Source: Heterohyrax brucei (taxonomy: Eukaryota > Chordata > Mammalia > Hyracoidea > Procaviidae). Taken from it: a stretch of DNA of 64,000 bases. Each line of letters begins with the position of its first letter. The first letter of the stretch is position 1. Below, one piece after another: positions 36,098-46,082 of the stretch. Position numbers and translations under genes: made by a program. Below the pieces are notes generated by a model, which worked only from the letters and a program-made list of their open reading frames with translations, searched no databases and was not told the origin of the DNA. The stretch covers positions 109,653,431-109,717,430 of the forward strand of contig CM053146.1 of the NCBI GenBank assembly GCA_028571685.1, given 5' to 3'.

Positions 36098-36513
36098 TGT
36101 GATATGTTTATTTTTATGTTGATGTTTTCTCTGTTGTTCTTATTAGTCTGTTCTGAGACACTCTTTTTTGTGAGTTGATTTTTCACCTTTTTCAGTGCTG
36201 GTTTTATAGTTGTTGAGACTCGTGTGTTACATTTCTTGAAATGGTATGATACATGTTTGTTGTGCTTTACAGCTGCCCCTATGAACCCCCTTAATAAACT
36301 ATTTATAAACCCAATTTTAATTACTACCAGTCTTGTCATCTTCCTCTCCATCTGGAAGGACTATAACGACTGTAGTACATCTCTCTTTTATTATGATGAC
36401 ACCATAGTTTTCATGATGATCACTGGATTGCTTCTTTCCAAATCAAAGCTGTGATTTACTTTGGAGCCTTCCCTAAATGAGTATTGAGTAGTGTGTTGTT
36501 CTAAAATATAAAG

Positions 36514-37473
36514 TTAGTGGTTTCGTTCTTCTAAGCCAAAGCCAAGAACTTCTTTCAGTATTTCTTGTAGTTTGGGTTTGGTTTTTACATAGTCTCTGAG
36601 TTTCTGTTTATCTGGGAATGTCTTAATTTCATTTTCGTATTTGAAAGATAGTTTTGCAGGATATATAATTCTGGGTTGGAAGTTCTTCTCCTTCAAGACT
36701 TTGAATGTGTCGTGTCACTGTCTCCGTGCCAGCATGGTTTCTGCTGAGAAATCTGACAAGAGCCTACAGGGTTTCCCTCTGAATGTTAGCTTTGCCTTGA
36801 GTCTTGCTGCCTTTAAGAGTTGCTGCTTATGTTTCATTTTGTTAAACTTGATTATAATATGTCTTGGAGTCTTTCTTTTGAGATCTATATTGGGTGGCAT
36901 ACGATATGCATCTGAGATGTCTGTATTCTCTTCCTTCATGATTTCTGGGAAGTTTTCTTTCAGCAGCTCAGCAACAATACTCTCTGTGTTCTCAAATGTC
37001 TCACCCTGTTCAGGGACTCCAATTAATCGAAGGTTGTTTCTCTTAATAGAGTCCCACATGCTTCTTAATGTTTCTTCATTTTTCTTGCTTCTTTTTTCTG
37101 ATTTCTGCTCATAGACATTGGCATCAGCAGCTCTGTCTTCCAAGTCAGAAATTCTTTTTTCCATTTGTTCCATTCTGTTTTCTTGGCTTTGCATGGAAGT
37201 TTCTATGTCTTTGATTTTCTTCTTGATCTGTTGGATTTCAGAGTACTGGTGTTCCATCAGATCGAACAACTTGCTTAATTTTTCATTTTGTTCTGCTGCA
37301 TTTTGTATAAGGTCTAGAAGGGCTCTGTATATAATCAATTTGTATTCACTTCCTGATGCTTTCATAAAACTTTCTTCATCTGGAAAACTCCTTGGTTGCT
37401 TTATTTGGGATCCTTCTGAAGCCATGAGTGATTGCTTGTATGCCACAATTGTCTGTTGCTTTTTGGGTCCCAT
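36514..37473 (-). pseudogene. L1-D ORF1 (RNA-binding chaperone), one nonsense codon
   Basis: The frame covers 320 codons from ATG 37473. It has a predicted coiled coil (about residues 50-140: EHQYSEIQQIKKKIKDIE, EQMEKRISDLEDRA) and then the RRM-like core (RSMWDSIKRNNLRLIGVPEQ) and the C-terminal domain (RHIIIKFNKMKHKQ, RKTPRHI, LLKAARLKAKLTFRGKPCRL). One TGA at 36715-36717 interrupts the frame where a Trp is expected. The frame continues unshifted to 36514. ORF1 proteins of this family form trimers that coat L1 RNA. Confidence 0.92.
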
Positions 37474-38462
37474 GTGAGTATACAGAGGCTGGAAGAGGTA
37501 CTGTGAGGATGGATTGCAAATGTTTCTCTAGGCTGTTTTCAAATGTAAAGCAAAAGGTATCTGACCGGTTCACAAGTCAGTTAAGTTTTCAGGTGTAGAG
37601 GTCCCTCTTCTCATCTGACAAAGTAAGTGCCACTATATCCAACCCCAGATGATAACAAACTAGTTCAGAATACAGCAATGCTACTGCCCTGTTGGCCTCT
37701 GCTGACAGGGCCTAGCCTTAGCCAACACTGCGTCCAGTACTGGTTTTGTGATAGAAAAGCGCTCTCTTGTGGGCAGGCTCTGGCTCCCAAGCTAAGAATT
37801 AGGTCCAGCTGCGGCCACCGTACCCAAGATGGCGTCCTCCACACAGGCAGCAGACAGAGGGGCTGAAGGTGCCGAGAGGCAGCGATTCCTCTGTTTCTGT
37901 TGCAGGGCCCCCAACGTAGGCAGCAGTATGCAAAATCACTACTTTTCTGACGGAGAAGCGCTGTCCCGTTTGCAGGCGCTGGCTCCCAGGTTCCGCTAAA
38001 ATCTCGGTACCAACATGGCGCCCCGCACACTGACCACGGAGTTACGCACAAACCCCGCTGAGGCAGCTACAAAACAAAAGGCTCAAAGTGTCTAGATTAA
38101 CAGAGTCCCGAGCCTGGCTCTCAGAATATGGGAATTTTGCCTGCCTTTCCCCTCAGCAGCGCGTCTGAGTCCAGCTGCCAGGCAAGACCCAGCTCCGCCC
38201 GCCAGCCGAGACAGAGGAAAAAAAAAGTCAAAACAGTGTGTTTACCTTCCGTCCGTGAGAGCTGGAGCTAGCCAGGAGCAGGAGTCAGCGAAAGAGAGAA
38301 GGTTTTTCGCTGAGTGGTATGAAGTCCCAATTAACAGCTCTGTGCTGTGTCCTGAGGCTGATTAGGTGATCAGAAGGCTCTGTTTGATTGTCAATTCAGG
38401 TCTTGGTTTCCAGAGGGATATAAGGAGATGTGTGCCTAGTCGGCCATCTTGACTCCGCCCCC
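37474..38462 (-). promoter_or_regulatory. L1-D 5' UTR / internal promoter region
   Basis: This GC-richer segment lies upstream of ORF1 on the minus strand and is the only CpG-bearing stretch of the intergenic region. In mammalian L1s the 5' UTR carries an internal Pol II promoter and an antisense promoter. No activity can be inferred from sequence alone. The start AGTCAAGATGGCCGAC contains the AAGATGGC core of a YY1-type site (CAAGATGGC), the usual position-setting site in L1 promoters. Confidence 0.6.
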
Positions 38463-38590
38463 CTAAGCACTTTTCATGTATTAGTTGATTTAGCTCTCAA
38501 CCATCATGCAGGAGACACTGCTATTTTGTTCCTTTTCCAGGTGAGACAATTGAGACACAGAGATCCTAAGTAACTTAAAAAAAAAAGTAA
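38463..38590 (+). repeat. MIR SINE, 3' part, split by L1-D
   Basis: CATGTATTAGTTGATTTAGC, CAGGTGAGACAATTGAGACA and CAGAGATCCTAAGTAACTT match a MIR (pan-mammalian SINE) continuing from 31264. The first 13 bases duplicate 31252-31264. Confidence 0.8.
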
Positions 38591-38683
38591 ATTTTAAAAC
38601 AGTAGGAATAACTAGATTTCACACTTCTAAAACTAACAAAAACAATGTATGTATAAATGTACAGCTTAATCAGTGTCCTCTCT

Positions 38684-38837
38684 CTTCATTGCCATTGAGT
38701 CGATTCTGACTCAGACAGACCCTATAACAGAGAGTAGAACTGTCCCACAGTGTTTCCCAGGATCCACCGGTTGATCCATACTGCCAGCCATTTGGGTAGC
38801 AGCTGTAGCACTTAACCATTATGCCATCAGGGTTTCC
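38684..38837 (-). mobile_element. Paenungulate SINE, minus strand
   Basis: The reverse complement begins GGAAACCCTGATGGCATAAT and includes the GAGTCAGAATCGACTCAATG end. Confidence 0.93.
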
Positions 38838-39393
38838 ATAGGTTAATTTGTACACGGGAAAATTCAGTATGGAAACAGGGATATGGTGATGGTTAACTCT
38901 GAAAAGCAAAAATGGAGAGAACTTTCACTTTTTGCTTGATTTTTGTCAAGTAAGCATTAGTTTTGTCATTTAAAAATTAATAAGTTTACATCTAGCACCT
39001 CGGAGTGCATCTGAACGCAGCACATTTGCCTGCCTCGGTTCCGTTTCAGTGACTGTAGCAGGTTCTGGATGGTGGTCAGAAGAAATCTTGTTTCAGTGGG
39101 TTGCCCTAGGGCAGGGAGAAATGTGCGTTGTGTAAGAAGCACACTGAGGTTCCAAATTGGCTTACAGGAGGAGGAAGCTGGAAATAGTCTAGGAAGGTGG
39201 AGAAGTAAGGGGGCCTGGGAGCAAAGACAGGATTTGATTGGAGGAACCCACCCAGAAGGCAGACCCAAGTCTCCCCTGGGCACTGCCCTCCACCTAGGTG
39301 TCATCCCCAGCGGGAGGTGTTCTCAGCAAGCCTCTTAGTAAGGCACAGCAACAAGACAAAGTCATCCTTTGTTCTGGATACAACTTCACAATA

Positions 39394-39447
39394 ATGTCTC
39401 ATTCTAAGGAATCAGGTGAATTTGTTTTCTTTGTAAATGGAAGAAAG
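39394..39447 (+). pseudogene. AOX pseudogene exon 1
   Basis: The ATG is followed by SHSKESGEFVFFVNGRK and a consensus donor GTAAGC. FFVNGRK is the first strand of the N-terminal [2Fe-2S] domain, and AOX proteins begin with about 12-18 residues before VNGRK/VNGKK. The frame is open and ends in phase 0. No TATA box is evident upstream. The MS.SKES start resembles AOX3-type paralogues as I recall them. Confidence 0.88.
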
Positions 39448-39891
39448 GTAAGCTTTCAGCATTGCTGTTACTAAATTCATGGAGAATGAGACCACGGTAT
39501 ATGCAATCTTCTATTCACATTTTCCCAGAAAGTATTAGGTTCAAGTGACTGGTATGTGAGCTGCAGGTTTGCTATATGATTATGAGAAACCTAATATCAA
39601 TCTCATTTTTGCAGTTCTGTGGGGAGAGAAGGTAGGGAAAGAGAGAGAAAATCAGGGAGGAGAGGGAGAGAGACAGAATGAGAGCATGTCTACCTGAAAA
39701 GGTACTAAAATTACTAGATGAAAAGGACTTGATTATATTGATGTCTTCAGACATCATTTTATAGCTGCATTTGTATTTGTTCAAGACTTAGGCATCAACT
39801 TCTCTTTATGGGGACTGCCTTTGTCTCTCTTCCTCCCCACTCCTCCTCAGCTCTGTCACCTTAAACTTTCATACCAGCACCACTACTGCCA

Positions 39892-40049
39892 CCCAAACCA
39901 AACTCACTGCTGTTGAGTCTATTCCGATCCTTAGTGACCCTATAGGACAGAATATACTCCATAGAGTTTCCAAGGAGCACCTGGTGGAGTTGAACCACCG
40001 ACCTTTTGGTTAGCAGGTGCAGAGCTTATCTACTGCACCACCAGGATTT
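39892..40049 (-). mobile_element. Paenungulate SINE, minus strand
   Basis: The reverse complement begins GAAATCCTGGTGGTGCAGTA and includes AACCAAAAGGTCGGTGGTTC. It is in intron 1 of the AOX pseudogene. Confidence 0.93.
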
Positions 40050-41064
40050 CTACCACTGCCACACACACCTACAAATTAAGGGTCTAAAATCCTAGGATCA
40101 TTTACAAATAACTATAAACTTTCGACCAGCAAGAATGAAAGAGAATTAATACTAGAAAGTCAGAAAAACGTTTCACAGCTTCCATTCTAACACTTCGCTC
40201 CTTTAGGCAGTGATTCTTAAATCATGTAAGGGAAAGAACCAAGTAATTTTTTTGGTCTCATTTTTGTTTTGAGTTCTTGAGATTTAGTGAAGACAGAATC
40301 CACAAGTGAAATGGTAGGTTTGTTTTTCACTGTCCTTGGTGCAGTAGCTGAAGTACAACCCAATAGCAAAAGAAGTTCAAACAATGGTACAGTGTGCTGC
40401 ACCCTTCACATCAACTGGAAAAGACATGCAGGATCAGGCAGTTACGCAGCATGCCGAAGCTCGCCCAGTGGTAGAGAGACCTTGGTCTTTAGCTGCCTCC
40501 TCCCAAAGTTTGTGTTCTTTTTTCTGTGTTATGTTTTGTCTCTTAGAAAGCTGGCGAGTCGTCTAGAATCCCTTCACTACACAGAGGTGGTGGTGGTTAT
40601 GTGACATGCTGGGCAGTGGCTGAAGATAGAATGGTATTTGTCTCCTGTTGCCAACGTCTTGTTTGCTAAATTTTCAAACTTGAGCGAAGAACAAAGAGTA
40701 TGTTTTGCAAGTAATGATGTGAGTTAAAGCTCTTGGATTTAGCTCGTCTTTCCTTCAACTGTGGGAACTCAAGAATATAAAATGTTTATAACTGCAGAGT
40801 GTTTCATAATCTTTATTTTCCCCAAATCAGTCTTGTATTAGAATGCAAATTCTTGTTGGTGACCCTATGAAACAAAGCCAAATGCTTGTCCTACCAACAC
40901 AATGCCAAAAACAATACAGTGTTGTGTAATTTCGTAATTGCAAAGAACAGTGTTTGACCAAGTCAGACAAACAAGATCACACACAGTCTGAACAATTCTT
41001 AGTTCTTACAAAGGATGGTGTTCAGGGAAGCCACTGCCATCTATACCATCTTTGCTCTGCACAG

Positions 41065-41122
41065 GTATTGAGAGGAATCCAGACCCTAAAATAAATTTAT
41101 TTTTCTACCTGATGAAAAAAAT
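41065..41122 (+). pseudogene. AOX pseudogene exon 2, frameshifted
   Basis: After a TTTGCTCTGCACAG acceptor, one frame reads IERNPDPKINLFFYLMKK, matching the AOX exon 2 block (V)IEKN.DPE..L..YLRKKL. Exon 1 ends in phase 0, so the first codon should be a Val (GTN) before ATT GAG. Only GT is present, a 1-nt deletion. Continuing in the exon 1 frame hits a TAA within ten codons. The expected donor after the Lys-Lys codons is missing. Confidence 0.85.
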
Positions 41123-41310
41123 ATCCCTTTGTTTGGGAAAGCAAGGCAAATATGAAACTCTGGAAACTATCATTTTCCTTGGATTTGCAGGATATTTCTG
41201 GCCAGCACCAGGAAAAAACTCTAAGAGATGCTGAGTTTTGTTTGTTTTAACACTTCCTTCCCCAAGATGTTTGAAACAGTCCTTAGAAACCTAAAAGGCA
41301 GGACCTGTTT

Positions 41311-41362
41311 ATGCCAAGCCAGCCAAGTGCCATCCAGTCAGATCCGACTCATGGTGACCCTT
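41311..41362 (-). mobile_element. Paenungulate SINE, short fragment
   Basis: The reverse complement reads GGGTCACCATGAGTCGGATC and continues GACTGGATGGCACTTGGC. Only the 3' part of the SINE is present. Confidence 0.8.
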
Positions 41363-41984
41363 TTTTGAACATCCCATATTGACATTTTCATATTCATATA
41401 ATGGAATAAATGTGCTACAATAGCCTTAGGATGTGTCCCACACACTCCCAGATAACCTGCTCCTGCACACCACATCCCTTCTACCCACTCTCAATTTAGG
41501 AATGAACTGTGAGCTTGGGCAATTTCGGTCAGACAGCTAGACTTTTTTTTTTTTTTTTTACAGCACGCATGCAAGTACATATTACATCCTTTCCAGTCTT
41601 TCCATATTTCTTTGTTTAAAAGAGTTAGTATTGTGGAGGCTCCAGATAGACTGGAACTTTTCCATTCTTAATCATTTGTCTATGCCTTTTGGATATTTCT
41701 CTCTTCCCTGACTTCACTGTGAATTAAGATAAAGAAAGAACACTGAGCTGAAGTCAAAATTGGAGGCTTTCTAAACCAGAAACGATGAGGACTTCCGGCT
41801 ATAGAAAGTTCTCTGCCCCTAATTTGTAGTCAGTTGATGTTGATGATTTCCTTGCCTTGGCAAATGGCATTGCCTGCACCACCACCCCACGCACCCCGCC
41901 TCCCCCCGTTTCTCAGATGCTAACGTAGAGTTTCTTGTAAGGTATCATTTTCTGATTTATACTTGGGCGCCAACTGTTGCAGGA

Positions 41985-42393
41985 TGTCTTCCTTTCTCAG
42001 GTCTGCTGTAATGAAATGCCACAACGCAGGTAACTTTAAAAGCAGAAACCTATTTTCTCTCAGCTCTAAGGCCATGGCAATTCCTTCTGAGTGTCTGTCC
42101 ACTCCTGTCTCATAGTTGCTGGGGACAGAGCCGGGGACCTTTGGTGATCCTTTTCTGCTGGTGGATGCATCTGCCCTGGTCTTCAGGTGGCATCTGTCCA
42201 CTCCCTGTCTGTCTTTTTCCTTTGTAAGCACCACTCAGAAAGTCTCAGGATTAGGACCGACCTTACTTAGGTGTGACTTTGTTAACTGTAACATCTGCCA
42301 GGGAAAAGCTTATTTCCCAAACAAGGTCACGGTTATCATAGTGGAGTTTGGGACTTCAACATATCTTTTGGGAGACACAATTGAATCCATAAA
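41985..42393 (+). mobile_element. LTR-like repeat, copy 3, in AOX pseudogene intron 2
   Basis: TGTCTTCCTTTCTCAGGTCT, GCTGTAATGAAATGCCACAA and the GACACAATTGAATCCATAA end align with the repeats at 5916 and 9973. The copy is more diverged and shorter. Confidence 0.65.
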
Positions 42394-42533
42394 AGTATAT
42401 AGACCAGGCATCTCAAGAAGGACTGTACACAGCCTGAAAGTAAAGTCATTTTATCTATGTGTGAAAATTTAAGAAAACTTTGAAAATTAAGAAAATTCAG
42501 CTTACTCTTTTTACCTTGACTGTGGTCCAATCT

Positions 42534-42625
42534 GACTCACAGGGAACAAGTACAGCCGTGGAGGAGAGGACTGTGTCGCCTGCACGGTGATGATCTCATG
42601 ATATGACTGGAACTCTAAAACAGCT
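42534..42625 (+). pseudogene. AOX pseudogene exon 3 with TGA and lost Cys ligand
   Basis: The frame from 42536 reads LTGNKYSRGGEDCVACTVMI then Ser and a TGA at 42599-42601. It aligns with the AOX block [21 protein letters not shown] followed by Arg-Tyr, the loop that holds three Cys ligands of the N-terminal [2Fe-2S] cluster (C43, C48 and C51 in XDH numbering). The first ligand is replaced by Arg (codon CGT 42557-42559), and the other two remain. The TGA stands where the family has Arg (CGA). No AG precedes the exon, and no GT follows the expected end after ...NSKT. Confidence 0.92.
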
Positions 42626-42680
42626 TATATGCTTCCTCAAAAACTAGACTGTGTCACTGCCATGTTGATTGCAGTGGGTC

Positions 42681-42825
42681 TAGTATAGTTTTTTATTAAC
42701 ATAAAAAAGTTTTTGTTTTAGTTTCAACTCATAAAAACCAAAGTTGCTCAGCTTCCTTTGTTGAGTGAGTTGTGAGCTGAAACTAAAACAAAAACTTTTG
42801 TACGTTGATAAAAAAAATTATACTA
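42681..42825. repeat. Hairpin inverted repeat (MITE-like), about 52-bp arms
   Basis: The left arm (42681-42732, TAGTATAGTTTTTTATTAAC onward) is the reverse complement of the right arm (42772-42825, ending TTATACTA) with only a few differences, around a loop of about 40 bp. The shared core AGTTTTTGTTTTAGTTTCA / TGAAACTAAAACAAAAACT is exact over 19 bases. Size and structure recall mariner-derived MITEs such as MADE1. I cannot name the family. Confidence 0.85.
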
Positions 42826-42981
42826 AACCCTCTGCCAATGAGTTGATTCTAACTGGTGGTGACCGTCTAGGACAGAGTGAAACTGCCCTGCAAGGTCTCC
42901 AAGGAGTGCTGGGTGGATTTAGACTGCAGATATTTTGTTAGCTGTTGTAGTTCTTGACCACTATGCCATCAGAGTCTCCTT
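42826..42981 (-). mobile_element. Paenungulate SINE, minus strand, abutting the hairpin
   Basis: The reverse complement begins AGGAGACTCTGATGGCATAG and ends near CATTGGCAGAGGGTTT. It starts directly at the end of the hairpin repeat. Confidence 0.88.
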
Positions 42982-43112
42982 TATGTTAACAAGGAATAAA
43001 ATATACCAGTGCTAGTAATAGTAAATTTACACTTGTTTTAAAACTGAATCTTCAGAATTCAGCTAATTCGAAAGAAGTTTGCGATGTAACTTCTGCACCC
43101 CAGTGGTCAGAT

Positions 43113-43270
43113 GGAAAGCCTGGTGGCTTAGTGGTTAAGAGCTATGGCTGCTAACCAAAAGCTCAGAAGTGCAAATCCAGCAGATGCTCCTTGTAACTGT
43201 ATAGGGCAGTTCTACTCTGTCCTATAGGGTTGATGTGAATTGTAACCAACTTTATGGCAGCAATTTGGGA
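43113..43270 (+). mobile_element. Paenungulate SINE, plus strand
   Basis: The copy contains GAAAGCCTGGTGGCTTAGTG, GCTGCTAACCAAAAGCTCAG and TCCTATAGGGTTGATGTGAA. Confidence 0.92.
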
Positions 43271-43289
43271 GTCAGATGCACTGTTGTTC

Positions 43290-43420
43290 TTGGTGTCCTC
43301 ATTTTGCAAATACATGAAACTGAGGCTCCAAGGCCATGTGTAATGTAACCAAGGCCATAGAGCCGGGGGGTGGTAGAGTCGGAGACCCAGGTGTTCCTGA
43401 AAAACTCAGACTCTCTCCAA
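43290..43420 (+). repeat. MIR-like fragment
   Basis: CCTCATTTTGCAAATACATG, GAAACTGAGGCTCCAAGG and CATAGAGCCGGGGGGTGGTA match the 3' half of MIR (CCATTTTACAGATGAGGAAA-type). Confidence 0.55.
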
Positions 43421-44340
43421 TACATCATCTTCCTGGGACAGGCCTAAAAGCCTGCTGCCCCTTCCTAATACTTCTTCAGAAGATAGATAAACAGACTCAA
43501 GTTCTCTTATTCTCCTCTTGAGCAGTACAATGACTGCATTCAGCAGTTTGGATATTTACAAAATGCCCAGCTGTCCTGATTATTTATCAAATCAATGAAC
43601 TACTCCTGTCACTGAGAGACAAGGGAACCAGACAAAGTTACCCGACCTCATGAACTTGTCGCTGTCAGGAGCCCTTGAGTTGGCCCTCCATACACAACAA
43701 AAGGAAGCACTGTCCTGTCCTGTGCTGTCCACTGTGATCCATAGGGTTTCCACTGGCTGATTTCCAAGACTGCAATCACCAAGACTTTCTTCCTAGGTCA
43801 CTTTTGTCTGAAAGCTCCAATGCAACCTATTCAGCAAGAGATTAAGGGGCTGCGTGCAAGGCACACTGGCCGGAAACAGAAGCTAAGTCTCCGAGAGTTC
43901 TACTGAACCACTACTGTTCCTATTCATGGAGCTTACTCTGGAGAAGTCACTGACTGACTTGCTTTTTAGGTGGTCTCATTTAACTTCTTCCCCATCTTTC
44001 TGGAGATCATCTGAAGTATATCAAGGTAATTATTGGACATTTATTACAACTGACAAATGGGAAAGGGAATAAGCAAATAGAAAGTAAATAGAGAACATTT
44101 CAAATCCTGACATTTTTTAGCTAAACAAATTTGGAGGGTTAAATGACTTTCTTAATTTCACATAATAGAACATTTATTTTCAGAGAAAAATATCTAAATT
44201 TAAAGTAACTCAAATGTAGCTTTAAGAACACTCAACTATTCACATCAAAGTAATTACTAAAATCATCAAAATAGTTTTTCCTTTTCATTTTTTTGGAAGC
44301 CCTGTCACTGTTCCAATTTTCCTTGGCTTCGCTATACGAA

Positions 44341-44447
44341 CACTTCTCCTTCGCCACCTGCCTGGTGCCCGTCTGCTCTTTACGTGGAGCTGCCTGACCA
44401 CTGTGGAAGGTACAGGAAGGACCAATACCAGAATTCACCCTGTGCAG
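44341..44447 (+). pseudogene. AOX pseudogene exon 4, 1-nt deletion
   Basis: The first frame reads HFSFATCLVPVCSLRGAA. After one missing base (between GCC 44392-44394 and TGACC) a second frame reads TTVEGTGRTNTRIHPVQ, followed by donor GTGAGA. This aligns with AOX exon 4 (H...ACL.P.CSL.GAAVTTVEG.GS..TR.HPVQ). The Cys of ATCL is the fourth ligand of the N-terminal [2Fe-2S] cluster and is kept. In the original frame the deletion gives an immediate TGA at 44395-44397. The AG acceptor is not present directly upstream. Confidence 0.92.
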
Positions 44448-44875
44448 GTGAGAGCATGTCTTAATGAGTTTAGAACAAACACATCTTTAGGTGACTTCTT
44501 CAGCTTTTGAAACCAAGGCTTAATGTGGCTTCACAGGACAAAGATGACATTTACAACAAAAAATGTTACCCTTTTCTTAATTGCATTTTTACTTCTGTGG
44601 CTTTCTTTAAAATTATTACTGTCTGAAGCTTATTTTACTTCCATGTTCAAAAACGAAGATGTCATTTTGAAGCCTAAGGTGAGCTTGACCTAAGCCACGG
44701 TGTTTTCACTTGCCTCATATACATCCAAAAGCTGGATAGAGAATAAGGAATACCAAAGAAGAATTGATGCCTTTGAATTAAAGTGTTGGTAAAGAATACT
44801 GAATATACAGTAGACTCCAGAAGAATGAACAAATCTGTCTTCAAAGAAGTACAGCTATAACATTCCTTAGAAGCA

Positions 44876-44893
44876 AAAAAAAAAAAAAAAAAA
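44876..44893. repeat. Poly(A) run
   Basis: This run of 18 A is followed by SINE-like sequence; it could be the tail of an old element. Confidence 0.6.
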
Positions 44894-44894
44894 C

Positions 44895-45032
44895 CCTCAA
44901 TGAGGCAGACAGACACAGTGGCCGCAGCTATGGGCTCAAATATAGCAGTGACTGGGAGGGTGGCATAGGACCAGACAGTGTTTCATTCTGTCCTATGTAG
45001 GGTTGCTGTGAGTCCTTAAAGCAACAGCACTC
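44895..45032 (+). mobile_element. Diverged SINE, plus strand
   Basis: CAGTGGCCGCAGCTATGGGC, GGCATAGGACCAGACAGTGT, TTCATTCTGTCCTATGTAGG and GTTGCTGTGAGTC resemble the long SINE subtype also seen at 53769 and 55994. Confidence 0.65.
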
Positions 45033-45774
45033 TTCCGTAAAGATGGGGAAGAGGTGACAAGGAGGAAGTGACATGCAGTATGGGTCCCTTCGGACCTCTC
45101 ACTGACTCAAGGAGAAGGGGTCTCCCTCCAGGGATGCTTTGGGCCATATGCACTAAGTCAGTGGAGGGAAAATTCACATTTACTTTGATTCCTATTAAAA
45201 AAAGGAGAAAAACAGAGTGCATATTCCATGTTTTGTCTGTGTAAATAAACATGCGACTAATTCTTGCTAGAAAAAAAGTCACTATAGGAACCTGAACAGT
45301 TTGGCATTTGTTGCCAGTCAAGTCTTCAGTCAAGTTTCTTGTTGTGTTTGTTGTGTATCTCACAAATTAAGTGGCAGACTTCCTGGGGGCAAGGACTTAT
45401 TTTAAAAATATTTTCCTCCACTACAGGGAATTAGTGCTCCATAACGTTTACCTTCAGACCTCTGAAGCGAAAGCCAGAGGGGAAGGAGCATCACTGCCTG
45501 CCTGTCCTCTGTCACCAGCTGGCATTCTTGTGCCATCAGATGCATTCCCGCTGGGTAGATCAGTCTCAGGGCCAAGTTTATATAAGCCAAGTGCCGTCGA
45601 GTCGGATCCCAAGTTTATATATGACTTTCAAAATTCATGTGCTGAATTTTCATTAATAAAGATGTCGAAAAGTGAGTGAACCATCATGTATCCTCAAAGA
45701 TCAGAACAAAAAAGAAGTGTCAAAGCTGGAACTTTCTTCATGAACAGAAGTCTTTACAATTCCTCCAATTCAAC

Positions 45775-45935
45775 TTCCTTCTTCCATCCCTCCCTTTCTC
45801 CCACCCCGCCATCCTCCCTCAAGTCATCACTTCCTCCCTTTCTCCCTCCCTCTCTCCCATCCCCCCTCCAGTCCTTCCTTCCTCCCTCCCTTCCTCCCAC
45901 CTTCCCTCCTTCTCATCACCCCCTCCCTTTCCCCA
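45775..45935. repeat. Polypyrimidine (CCTT/CCCT) tract on the + strand
   Basis: These 160 bp are almost only C and T on the plus strand, with irregular CCCT and CCTT units. Such tracts can adopt triplex structures. The long frames across it are composition artefacts. Confidence 0.85.
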
Positions 45936-46082
45936 AGTGATAGCAGAATGATGAGAATGACAAAATAAAAGTAGGTAATCTCAATTGAACTGTGCCAATC
46001 AGAAGCCCTGGTTTCATTTCTGAAAGCCTCCTTCCCAAACCCTTAAAACTTCATGCTGCACTTCTATGTTCTTGATTCTCAG

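Larger units (their letters stand above)
31265..38462 (-). mobile_element. L1-D: full-length young LINE-1, minus strand, 13-bp TSD
   Basis: The element is 7,198 bp. The T-rich start at 31265 is the poly(A) tail, and the 5' end at 38462 reads GGGGGCGGAGTCAAGATGGC on the minus strand. A perfect 13-bp target duplication, CTAAGCACTTTTC, lies at 31252-31264 and 38463-38475. From 5' to 3' (minus strand) it has a 5' UTR of about 990 nt, ORF1 (37473-36514), ORF2 (36097-32275) and a 3' UTR of about 1 kb. It is the best preserved L1 in the window, but ORF1 has one stop and ORF2 has at least three stops plus a frameshift, so it cannot retrotranspose on its own. Confidence 0.97.

Noticed and set aside
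37474-38462. CpG island promoter of a host gene
   Set aside because: The GC-rich stretch is the 5' UTR of L1-D, with no gene starting beside it.
41123-41234. Extension of AOX exon 2 to the TGA at 41234
   Set aside because: The family exon ends at the Lys-Lys codons; the further open frame has no AOX similarity.
45676-45951. Ser/Pro-rich open frames
   Set aside because: They are produced by the polypyrimidine tract.
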